This document shows positions 29,741 through 37,693 of a DNA stretch of 64,000 nt, one piece after another (position 1 is the first letter of the stretch; each line of letters opens with the position of its first letter). This DNA is from Dokdonella sp. (lineage in GTDB: Bacteria > Pseudomonadota > Gammaproteobacteria > Xanthomonadales > Rhodanobacteraceae), in NCBI GenBank assembly GCA_024707225.1, contig JANQAE010000001.1, positions 620,001-684,000 of the forward strand, read 5' to 3'. Under the pieces are notes generated by a model. It did no database searches, was not told the origin of the DNA, and saw only the letters and a list, made by a program, of their open reading frames with translations. The translations under genes and the position numbers were made by a program.

Positions 29741-32700
29741 ACGTCCTGCTTATTTCACAGTGCGAGAAGCGTGCGTTGACCGAGACGCGCCGCATCCTGG
29801 ATCAGTTCGCCGAGCGCCGTGGCGACCGTACCTGGCAAACGCCAATCACGCAGGCAGGTCTTCAGACCTTACGAAAGCTGCTGCGCAAGACGGCGCGCAA
29901 GAACACGGCCGTCGCCTGTCACTGGATTCGCGGCGTCGACCACAGCGAGTTGATGTGGATCGTCGGTGATGCCGGCCGTTTCAACGCCGAAGGTGCGGTA
30001 CCGACCAACACCACCCAACGCAACGTGCTGCGTCGCGACGACGAGAATGACTGGCACACGCTGGAAGACATCCGGTTGCTCGCACAGCTGGCCGCGCTGT
30101 TGCACGATCTCGGCAAGGCCGTCATAGCCTTCCAGGAGCGCTTGAAAGGCACTCGCTCGGAAAGGAATCTTTACCGGCACGAGTGGGTTTCGCTGCGGCT
30201 GTTTCTGGCCTTTGTTCAGGGCGTCGACGACGAGGGCTGGCTGCGGCGGTTGGCCGATCCGGATGCCTTCGATGAGCAGCTCTGGATCGCTTCTGGACGC
30301 TACCAGCGCGATGGACTGGACGCCGTCGACAGGCATCCGTTCCGCGGTGTCCCGCCGCTGGCCGCTGCTATCGCCTGGCTGGTGGTAACCCATCACCGTC
30401 TGCCGTTGGTGCCGGCTCATAAGGATGGTGTGCAGCAATGGCTGGGCAAGCGTTCACGCGGCTTCAATTCGGACTGGCTGGAAGCGCCGTTGCCGCTGAT
30501 CGCCCACGACTGGAATGAAGTGCTGGTGCCGGCCGAGCGCCAGCGGGCCGAGCCGTACTGGAATCTTGCGGGTCCGTTGCCGGTCGTCGAGCCGTCCTGG
30601 CGGGCGCAGGCGGCCCGTCTGGCGAAGCGCCTGCTGGATCTGCGATCGCGCAGAGCGGTCCGCGGGCTCGATGACCCCTATGTCATGCATCTGGCTCGCC
30701 TGAGTCTGATGCTGGCGGATCATCACTACTCCAGTCTGCCGAGAGAGTCACCGCAGCGTGTCAAGGGCAACGGCAACACCCGCCTGCATGCCAATACCGA
30801 CAGTGACGGGAAACCCAAGCAATTCCTGGACGAGCATCTGCTCGGTGTCGCGCGCGGTGCGGGCATGATCGTCCACGCCTTGCCGAGTTTTGCGCGCGCC
30901 TTGCCGCGCCTGGCGCATCATCGCGGCCTGCGCAAGCGCAGTGCCGATCTACGCTTCTCCTGGCAGGACAAGGCTGCCGATGCAGCTGCCGCGTTGCGCG
31001 ACGCCGCGCGTGAGCACGGCGCCTTCGTCGTCAACATGGCATCCACCGGTTGCGGCAAGACACTGGCCAATGCGCGCATTCTCTATGCGCTGGCCGATCC
31101 ACAGCGTGGAATGCGGGCCACCTACGCCTTGGGGCTGCGTACGCTGACGCTGCAGACGGGACGCAGCTTCCGGGCTGATCTGCATCTAGGAGAGGACGAG
31201 CTCGCCATCCGCGTGGGTGGCTCGGCCAGCCGTGCGCTGTTCGAGCATTACGAGCGGCAAGCCGAGGATCGCGGTTCCGCGTCGGCGCAGCATCTGATCG
31301 AGGAGGACAGCCACGTCCTGTACGATGGCGCGACGTCCGATCATCCGTTGCTGTCGCGCGCCCTGCACGATCCGGACATCCGCAATCTGCTGTCCGCGCC
31401 GATGCTGGTGTGCACGATCGATCACATCGTGCCGGCCACCGAAGCGCTACGCGCCGGCCGTCAGATCGCGCCGATGCTGCGGCTGATGAGTGCCGACCTG
31501 ATCCTGGACGAACTGGACGACTACGACCTCGACGATCTGCCGGCGCTGACGCGCCTGGTGCATTGGGCCGGCATGTTGGGAACGCGCGTCGTGCTGTCCT
31601 CGGCCACCTTGCCGCCGGCGCTCGTGGAGGGCATGTTTCTCGCCTATCGCGCTGGTCGTCGTCACTATCGGGCCAATCGTGGCGCCACCGCTGCGCCGTC
31701 CGCGGAAGGCATCGAGGTGCCGTGCCTGTGGGCCGACGAGTTCGGTGCGCAGGTCGCGACCTGTACCGAAGGCGCCGGTTTCGCCGCTGAACACGCCCAG
31801 TTCGTCGAAAAACGGACAGGTCAGCTGAAGAAGGCGAAGCCACTGCGACGTGCCGAGCTGCGGGCGCTGGACATCCCGAAAAATCAGCCGAAGGCGGCCA
31901 TCCGTGCCGAGTTCGCCAGGCACGTACGCGATGCCTGCATGGATCTGCATGCCGATCACGCCGAGCTCGATCCGGTCAGCGGCAAGCGTGTCAGTTTCGG
32001 CATCGTACGCATGGCCAACATCGAGCCGCTGTTCGATGTGGCGCAGACGCTCATCGCGCTGGGCGCGCCCGAAGGTGCGCGTATCCATCTTTGCGTCTAC
32101 CACGCTCGTTTTCCGCTGGTGCAGCGCTCGGCCATCGAGCACCTGCTGGATACGACCTTCAATCGGCGCCATGACGACGATGCGGTCTACCGACTGCCGA
32201 CGGTTCGCGCCGCGCTGGATGCCCATCCGGAGCATGATCATCTGTTTGTCGTGCTCGCCTCGCCCGTGTGCGAGGTGGGCCGCGATTGGTGCGCCGATTG
32301 GGCGGTAGCCGAGCCTTCGTCGATGCGCTCGCTGATCCAGTTGGCCGGTCGCGTCCGGCGTCATCGCGCCAAGCCGGTCGACAAGCCCAACGTCCTGGTG
32401 CTCGATCGAAACCTGAGAGCGCTCGAGCGCCCGGAGCCAAAGGATGGCGTGCCGGCTCCAGTGTTCATCCGGCCGGGCTTCGAGCGAAACGATGAGGGCC
32501 ATCGCTTCCGCCTTCGGTCCGTACGCCTGGACCGGCTGCTGGCACCCGACGAGTACCGGACGCTCGACGCGCTGCCGCGCATTCGACCTCGACCGGAGTC
32601 GGACTGGTCCAGTCGCGAGCGATTCGTGGATCTGGAGCAGGCGCGCATCGCGGCCGCCATGCTGCGCGCCGCCACGTCTGCCGGCGTCGATCGCGGTGGC

Positions 32701-33130
32701 GGAGCGCGCGCCGATGGCACGCGACGAGGCGACCTGGTCGTGGCGATACGCCCAGGCTGCGTTGACCGGCGTGCTGTCGCAGCAGCAGCCGTTCCGTGAA
32801 GACACGACGCGCAAGGCCACCCTGGTCTTCGTGCCGGATGAGGACGAAGAAGGGCTCGTCTTGAAGCGTATCGAGCGCAGCGGCACCGGTCGTGACGAAG
32901 AGGTTTATGTGTGCGTCGACCACAGTCTGCGCGACGACGTCGTGCTGACGCTGGGCGACCGCATCGAGGTGTGGGGCAGGTTCGATCTGATGGCGCTGCT
33001 CATCGAGCAGGCCGAGGCCTTGGATATGCCGCTGGAGCGCGCAGCGAAGAAGTTCGGGGTCGTGGAGGTCCTGGAGAACACGCAGGGCTGGCGTTGGCAT
33101 GCGTGGCTGGGGTTTGCGAAAGCTAAGTGA
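29737..33130 (+). CDS. cas3: Type I-F Cas2-Cas3 fusion nuclease-helicase, frameshifted near 3' end
   Basis: Corrected length about 1130 residues. N-terminal Cas2 domain (MNVLLISQCEKRALTETRRI, about 1-95). HD nuclease follows with LLHDLGKA (about 122-129), RHEWVSL and THHRLPL. The SF2 helicase has Walker A STGCGKT (about 436-442), the DExD-type box LILDELDD (about 588), LSSATLPP and motif VI QLAGRVRRHR. The frame is lost about 32660-32715, in or near GCGCGCGCC. The expected I-F C-terminal domain (WSWRYAQAALTGVLSQQQPFR to WHAWLGFAKAK) follows in the +1 frame to 33130. It is recruited by the Csy complex to degrade target DNA and works with Cas1 in adaptation. Confidence 0.92.
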
Positions 33131-33215
33131 TTTGCCGAGGAACATTGGAGGCAAATCGTTCGGTGCCCTGATCGATGTTGATGATAAATTCTTTTTATTT
33201 TCAGTATGTTGGGAG

Positions 33216-33303
33216 ATCGGGAGCTGCCTACGCGGCAGTGAAAAAGGTGTCGCCTTTTGAAGGCGAGGGGGTGGTTTTCTGAGCTTCTTATGCAGAAGTG
33301 AAG
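33216..33303 (-). CRISPR. Mini-CRISPR of two degenerate repeats (CreR/CreA-like guide gene)
   Basis: On the minus strand, two repeat-like units lie exactly 60 bp apart, the period of the main array. The upstream unit (33303-33276) is 20/28 identical to the array repeat and keeps the 8-nt crRNA 5' handle CTCAGAAA; its stem is changed to CTTCT/AGAAG with pairing preserved. The downstream unit (33243-33216) is 21/28 identical and keeps the CTGCC/GGCAG hairpin. Between them is a 32-nt spacer beginning ACCACCCCCTCGCC. So exactly the parts needed for a mature crRNA-like RNA survive. Known CreA/CreR RNAs are such degenerate guides located among cas genes. Confidence 0.85.
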
Positions 33304-33318
33304 GTGAGGGTATGGTGG
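33299..33318 (-). promoter_or_regulatory. PAM-flanked target site for the mini-CRISPR guide
   Basis: Minus strand 5'-CC (33318-33317) is the type I-F PAM. The next 18 nt (33316-33299) match the first 18 nt of the mini-CRISPR spacer at 15 positions. Mismatches are at 5, 6 and 12; positions 6 and 12 are flipped out in type I guides, and 12 would form a G-T wobble. Pairing stops at 19, which should allow binding without Cas3 cleavage. The site abuts the predicted -35 box of csy1. Confidence 0.75.
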
Positions 33319-33346
33319 TTGATACTTTTCTGCTGGCAAGATGCAA
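33319..33346 (-). promoter_or_regulatory. Predicted promoter of the mini-CRISPR RNA
   Basis: On the minus strand TTGCAT (33346-33341) and TATCAA (33324-33319) are 16 bp apart. A start near 33312 would put the first degenerate repeat about 9 nt into the transcript. The boxes overlap those of the opposing csy promoter almost exactly, so the two promoters should compete. Confidence 0.4.
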
Positions 33347-33347
33347 T
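33319..33347 (+). promoter_or_regulatory. Predicted csy1-csy4 promoter
   Basis: -35 TTGATA (33319-33324, 5/6) and -10 TGCAAT (33342-33347, 4/6) are separated by 17 bp. Transcription would start near 33354, leaving a leader of about 213 nt before csy1. The -35 box directly follows the guide target and PAM, so a bound Csy complex would cover -36 to about -68. Confidence 0.5.
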
Positions 33348-33348
33348 T

Positions 33349-33378
33349 GCCCGAGCATCGTTGGCGCGATGCTCGGGC
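33349..33378. repeat. 12-bp perfect inverted repeat in the csy leader
   Basis: GCCCGAGCATCG (33349-33360) and CGATGCTCGGGC (33367-33378) flank the 6-nt loop TTGGCG. No U-run follows on either strand. Further dyads in the same leader are GAAGTGT/ACACTTC (33441-33447, 33455-33461) and a GC-rich hairpin at 33491-33525. Confidence 0.6.
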
Positions 33379-33566
33379 GAACAGCAAGCCGGTTGGAGCC
33401 GGGCCTACACACGAAAGGTCTGTCGTGTAAGAGGATGCAGGAAGTGTTCTATCGACACTTCAAAAGGTTAGTGAAGGACTAAATCCGCCAAATTCCCCTG
33501 CGGCGGCTTGCTGCCGTGGGGGATTCTACTGAGATGACCCATCGAGGTCGAACGAACGGAATCCCC

Positions 33567-34925
33567 ATGAACAAAGTTTCGGAACGTGAATCACGCATCC
33601 AATGTTTTCGCTTGGGTATCGCCGCTTTCATCGAGGCACGGCGCGAGGCCAAGCTGAAAGGAAACGAAGAGGATGCCGCCGCGGCATCGAAGTACGACAC
33701 CGCTACCTGGCTCGCCGACGCCGCCCGACGCGTCAGCCAGATTCAGGCGGTGACCCATGTGCTCAAGGCCACCCATCCGGATGCACGAGGCAGTAGCCTG
33801 CACTGTGCGCCCGAGAAGTTGGCGCAGCACGCTGAGGTCGGCACCCACCTCCTCGGGAAGACGTATGCCGAGGACGTGGTCGGCAACGCAGCAGCCTTGG
33901 ATGTGTTCAAGTTTCTCAAGCTGGAGGTCGACGGCCGCCGTTTGTTGGACTGGATGCAGGACGGTGATGAGGACTTGCGCGATGCCCTGAATGCCGACAC
34001 CACGGTTGCGACCGAATGGATGAAGGCATTCGGTGGCCTCGTCCGTACCGACGCAACGCCCACCTCGCACGAAGCGGCCAAGCAGGTGTACTGGCTGGTG
34101 GGCGAAGAACCTACAGACGATGCCAGCTACCACCTGCTGCAACCGATGTTCTCGAGCAGCCTTGCGCACGTGGTGCATGCCGACATCGAGGATGCCCGGT
34201 TCGGTGATGCCAACAAGCTGGCCCGGCAGGCATTTCGCGACAAGAAGCCATTCGAGGGTCTGTATCGGGACTATCGGGATCTCGCCGTCCGCAAGCTGGG
34301 TGGCACAAAGCCGCAGAACATTTCGCAGCTCAACAGCGAGCGCCGCGGCAACAACTATCTGCTGTCTTCGCTACCGCCGCGATGGCGGCAGGTCGAGTTT
34401 CGAAGCCTGAATGTCTCGACGGATCTGTGGAGTCGGTTCGGTCACTTCGGCCAGGTCGGTCCGTTGACGAGCGAGCTGATCCGCTTTCTGTTGTCCGATC
34501 CCAAGCCGACGCACGGTACGCGAATCACCCGCGAAGGCATCGAGCAGGCCTTGGGCGCTCAGTTGGCCAGGTTTGCCGAGACCGCGCGCGACCTGCTGGA
34601 GCCGGGCTGGACACGGAGTTCGGCCTGCGAGCTCACCTTGGACGAGAAGCTCTGGTTGGATCCGGGCCGTCTGGAGCTGCCGCGCCGTAGTGATGCGCCT
34701 CAGCACGAGGCCGACGACGTGGCGTTCGAGGCGGCATATCACTGGGGCGATTGGCCGGATCACGTAGCGGGGCGCTTCTCCAACTGGTTGAACGATCGCT
34801 TGCGCGATGCCGGCCTGAAGGCCGTTGGTGATTCGGAGTACACGCATTGGGCTCGACAGGCCATTGTCGATGCGGCCTGGCCGGTGCCGATGCAGCGACG
34901 CGTGCCAGTGGGAGGCAGGGCATGA
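33567..34925 (+). CDS. csy1: Csy1 (Cas8f), large subunit of the type I-F surveillance complex
   Basis: 452 residues. Recognises the PAM and, with Csy2, caps the crRNA 5' handle. The N-terminus FRLGIAAFIEARREAKLKG and the hallmark ATWLADAARRVSQIQAVTH, HPDARG are typical of Csy1. The C-terminal half (WGDWPDHVAGRFSNWLNDRL) is the helical-bundle Cas3 recruitment region. The start MNKVSERESRIQ at 33567 is chosen over MTHRGRTNG at 33534; both are possible. It overlaps csy2 by ATGA. Confidence 0.94.
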   Translation: MNKVSERESRIQCFRLGIAAFIEARREAKLKGNEEDAAAASKYDTATWLADAARRVSQIQAVTHVLKATHPDARGSSLHCAPEKLAQHAEVGTHLLGKTYAEDVVGNAAALDVFKFLKLEVDGRRLLDWMQDGDEDLRDALNADTTVATEWMKAFGGLVRTDATPTSHEAAKQVYWLVGEEPTDDASYHLLQPMFSSSLAHVVHADIEDARFGDANKLARQAFRDKKPFEGLYRDYRDLAVRKLGGTKPQNISQLNSERRGNNYLLSSLPPRWRQVEFRSLNVSTDLWSRFGHFGQVGPLTSELIRFLLSDPKPTHGTRITREGIEQALGAQLARFAETARDLLEPGWTRSSACELTLDEKLWLDPGRLELPRRSDAPQHEADDVAFEAAYHWGDWPDHVAGRFSNWLNDRLRDAGLKAVGDSEYTHWARQAIVDAAWPVPMQRRVPVGGRA

Positions 34926-35926
34926 GAGGCTGCCCCGACTTTCATCATCTGCTGGTGCTGCCACATCTGCGCATTCAGAACGCCAATGCGATTTCCAGTC
35001 CGCTGACGCACGGATTTCCCTCGATGACGGCGTTCCTGGGGCTGTCGTGGGCGCTGGAGCGCAAGGCTCGCAAGGCCGGACTCGATCTGAAGTTCAAGGC
35101 CGTCGGCGTGGTCTGTCACGACCATCAGGAGCAGATCACCGAAGATGGCTTCGTGAAGGCTTTCCGTCTGACCCGCAACCCGGTTGGCAAGGATGGCGGC
35201 ACCGCTGCGATCGTCGAGGAAGGGCGCATCCATCTCGATCTGAGCCTGGTGTTCGGCGTCGTCAGCGAAAGATGGAAGCGCGATCCGGATGCTCATGAAG
35301 TGGACGCCGCGGCTGTCGCTCAGATCGTGGCCGGCATGCGCGTGGCTGGCGGCACCGTGTTGCCGCAGCTCCAATCAGGACGGCGGCGTCATCTCCCCTG
35401 GACACTGGATCTGACCGGCACGGATGCGGACAGGCAAGAGGTGTTCCACCAGGCGCGGGTGCGCTTGTTGCCGGGTTTTTCCCTGGTCTCCCAAGATGGG
35501 CGACTGGACGCTCGTCTGGCCGAACTGCAGGTCCTGGATCCGGCGGCTTCGCGCCTCGACGCGTGGCTCTCGCTTGCGCGCGTCAACTGGCGCTACCACG
35601 CGGATCAGGGCGATCACGAAGCCAAGAGTGGGTGGCGCAACGACCGCAAGGGACAGGGCTGGACGGTGCCGATTCCGGTCGGCTACGGCGCGCTCGGTGA
35701 CGTGCTCCCGGCCGGCAGCGTCGCCAATGCACGAGATGCCGAGGTGCCGTTTCGCTTCGTCGAAAGCCTCTACTCGATCGGTGAGTGGATCAGTCCGCAT
35801 CGGCTCCACTCGCCGCAGCAACTCATGTGGTACGTCGATAGCCAGCCCGAGGCCGGGCTCTACCGCTGCCGCAACGACTACAGCGCCGCTGCCGACGCGA
35901 TCGCGCAGCTCTACGATTTCGACTGA
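34922..35926 (+). CDS. csy2: Csy2 (Cas5f)
   Basis: 334 residues. Cas5-type subunit that binds the crRNA 5' handle with Csy1. The N-terminal RRM-like strand ([27 protein letters not shown]) with the conserved LTHGFPSM is diagnostic. The C-terminal region includes [20 protein letters not shown]. The start overlaps the csy1 stop by 4 bp. Confidence 0.95.
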   Translation: MRGCPDFHHLLVLPHLRIQNANAISSPLTHGFPSMTAFLGLSWALERKARKAGLDLKFKAVGVVCHDHQEQITEDGFVKAFRLTRNPVGKDGGTAAIVEEGRIHLDLSLVFGVVSERWKRDPDAHEVDAAAVAQIVAGMRVAGGTVLPQLQSGRRRHLPWTLDLTGTDADRQEVFHQARVRLLPGFSLVSQDGRLDARLAELQVLDPAASRLDAWLSLARVNWRYHADQGDHEAKSGWRNDRKGQGWTVPIPVGYGALGDVLPAGSVANARDAEVPFRFVESLYSIGEWISPHRLHSPQQLMWYVDSQPEAGLYRCRNDYSAAADAIAQLYDFD

Positions 35927-35955
35927 ACGTCCCATACGACAAGGAGACCCTCATC

Positions 35956-36993
35956 ATGTCCAAAGATCTCAAGACTGCTTCCGTCCTGGCGTTCGAGCGC
36001 AAGCTCGATCCGTCCGATGCATTGTTCTTCGCCGGCGATTGGGCAATGCGCAGCGACTCCTACAACTGGCAGCCGGTCAGGAACCGCCCGAAGTCCGTGC
36101 GCGGCACCATTTCCAATCGTCTCAAGACCAAGGATCAGGATCCCGCCAAGCTCGATGCGGCCATCGAAAACCCGAATCTGCAGACCGTGGACGTGGCAGC
36201 GTTGCCACTGGACGGCGATACCTTGAAGGTCCAGTTCACGTTGCGTGTGCTGGCCGGCACCGGCGAGCCTTCCGCCTGCAACGACGCTGCTTATCGCAGC
36301 AAGCTGCTCGCCACCGTCGGCGCTTACGTGCAGCAGCAAGGTTTCGGTGAACTGGCTCGACGGTACGCGGCCAACTTGGCCAATGGCCGGTTCCTCTGGC
36401 GCAACCGCATCGGAGCCGAGCAGATCGAGGTGCGGGTCGCGCATCTGCGCGATGGCCAGTTCGCTTCGCAATGGACCTTTCAGGCGCATGCTCATTCGCT
36501 GCGCGAACTGTCTGCGCCCAGCGAAGAGGCCGCCGATCTCAACGCCCTGGCGGCGCTGATCGAGTCAGGCTTGATGGGAAGTGCACACGTACTGTTGCAA
36601 ATCACCGCATTCGTGCGTGTCGGCGCGGGCCAGGAGGTATTCCCGTCGCAGGAGCTGATCCTAGATCGCGAGCGCGGCGACAAGAGCAAGACGCTCTACG
36701 CCGTGGGCGAAGGTGACAAGGCCATCGCAGCGATCCATTCGCAGAAGATCGGCAACGCCCTGCGCACCATCGATACCTGGTATCCCGGCGTCGAGGAGAA
36801 TGGCCCCATCGCCGTGGAGCCCTATGGCTCGGTCACGACGCAAGGCAAAGCGTATCGACAGCCGAAGGACAAACAGGATTTCTACAGCCTGCTCGATGGC
36901 TGGATATTGAAGGACAAGGTGCCGACACCGGAGCAACAGCACTTCGTCATGGCTACGCTGATACGCGGTGGCGTATTCGGAGAGGCGGGTTGA
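35956..36993 (+). CDS. csy3: Csy3 (Cas7f) backbone subunit
   Basis: 345 residues; six copies line the crRNA spacer in the Csy complex. The N-terminus [20 protein letters not shown] and the [19 protein letters not shown] segment are the I-F Cas7 signatures. The ribosome site AAGGAG lies 13 nt before the ATG. It sits between csy2 and csy4, as in other I-F loci. Confidence 0.96.
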   Translation: MSKDLKTASVLAFERKLDPSDALFFAGDWAMRSDSYNWQPVRNRPKSVRGTISNRLKTKDQDPAKLDAAIENPNLQTVDVAALPLDGDTLKVQFTLRVLAGTGEPSACNDAAYRSKLLATVGAYVQQQGFGELARRYAANLANGRFLWRNRIGAEQIEVRVAHLRDGQFASQWTFQAHAHSLRELSAPSEEAADLNALAALIESGLMGSAHVLLQITAFVRVGAGQEVFPSQELILDRERGDKSKTLYAVGEGDKAIAAIHSQKIGNALRTIDTWYPGVEENGPIAVEPYGSVTTQGKAYRQPKDKQDFYSLLDGWILKDKVPTPEQQHFVMATLIRGGVFGEAG

Positions 36994-36997
36994 GGCC

Positions 36998-37564
36998 ATG
37001 GACCATTACGTCGATCTGACGATCAGGCCGGATCCGGAGTTTCCGGCCCATCAACTGATGAGTGCGCTCTACGCCAAGCTGCATCGCGCCTTGGTGAGCC
37101 TCCGTGCGGATGGCATCGGCGTCAGCTTTCCCGGATTCAACGCAAAGCCGGCGAGCATCGGGGCGCGCCTTCGTCTACACGGATCGCCCTCTTCGTTGCA
37201 GACGCTGATGGAGACCAACTGGTTGCTCGGCATGCGCGATCACACGCAGGTGACCGGCATACAGCCGATCCCCGGCGGAGCAGGGCATCGCCATGTATTC
37301 CGGGTCCAGACGCAGAGCAGCCCGGAACGTCTGCGGCGGCGCGCTATGCGTCGTCACGGACTCAGCGAGGATGATGCGCGTGCACGGATACCGGATGCTG
37401 CCGGAAAGACGCTTGCGCTTCCATTCGTCCAGCTGAGCAGCCGCAGCACCGGACAGCTGTCGTTTCCGCTGTTCATCGAGCACGGCCCGATCGAGCCGCA
37501 GCCAGTCCCCGGCCGCTTCAACAGCTATGGCCTCAGCCGCGAGGCGACGGTGCCCTGGTTCTGA
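36998..37564 (+). CDS. csy4: Csy4 (Cas6f) crRNA-processing endoribonuclease
   Basis: 188 residues. Cleaves the repeat hairpin at the base of its 3' side and stays bound to the crRNA 3' end. It reads MDHYVDLTIRPDPEFP and has the catalytic His at residue 29 (AKLHRAL), as in Pseudomonas Csy4. The arginine-rich helix SPERLRRRAMRRHGLSEDDA inserts into the stem major groove. The SSRSTGQ motif and the terminal VPWF are also conserved. Start 5 bp after the csy3 stop. Confidence 0.96.
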   Translation: MDHYVDLTIRPDPEFPAHQLMSALYAKLHRALVSLRADGIGVSFPGFNAKPASIGARLRLHGSPSSLQTLMETNWLLGMRDHTQVTGIQPIPGGAGHRHVFRVQTQSSPERLRRRAMRRHGLSEDDARARIPDAAGKTLALPFVQLSSRSTGQLSFPLFIEHGPIEPQPVPGRFNSYGLSREATVPWF

Positions 37565-37693
37565 CCCTTTTCCGGTCAGTGCCGATGTAGTCTTTTCGAT
37601 CAACCACTTGCGAGCCCTCGAGAAATTTGAGGGGAATGCTCGCAAGTGGTTTGCTGCTTTTTGAAATCATAGACTTGCTCGCCGATCGTTCTA
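37565..37693 (+). promoter_or_regulatory. CRISPR leader with IHF-like sites and nested inverted repeat
   Basis: 129 bp between csy4 and the first repeat. Two sites match the IHF consensus WATCAANNNNTTR at 12 of 13: GATCAACCACTTG (37598-37610) and AATCATAGACTTG (37665-37677). IHF bends I-F leaders during integration. A perfect 13-bp inverted repeat, AACCACTTGCGAG (37602-37614) and its complement (37639-37651), overlaps the first site; an inner CCCTC/GAGGG stem lies within it. It could also act as the csy terminator, since TTTTT appears 6 nt after TTTGC. Confidence 0.65.

Noticed and set aside
32714-33130. Independent small gene after cas3
   Set aside because: Its product has the typical C-terminal region of I-F Cas3 and joins the cas3 frame with a one-step shift, so it is the end of cas3.
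33181-33203. T-rich stretch (CTTTTTATTTTC) after cas3 as a terminator
   Set aside because: No GC-rich stem directly precedes it; the nearest hairpin is that of the degenerate repeat downstream.
33131-33566. The repeat-like units between cas3 and csy1 as a chance match
   Set aside because: Two matches of 20-21/28 at exactly 60 bp spacing, same orientation, preserved stems and handle, plus a PAM-flanked target, make coincidence unlikely.
28766-37564. Transposon-associated (Tn7-like) I-F system
   Set aside because: cas1 and the cas2-3 fusion are present, csy1 and csy2 are separate genes, and no tns genes are visible, so it is the canonical I-F1 type.
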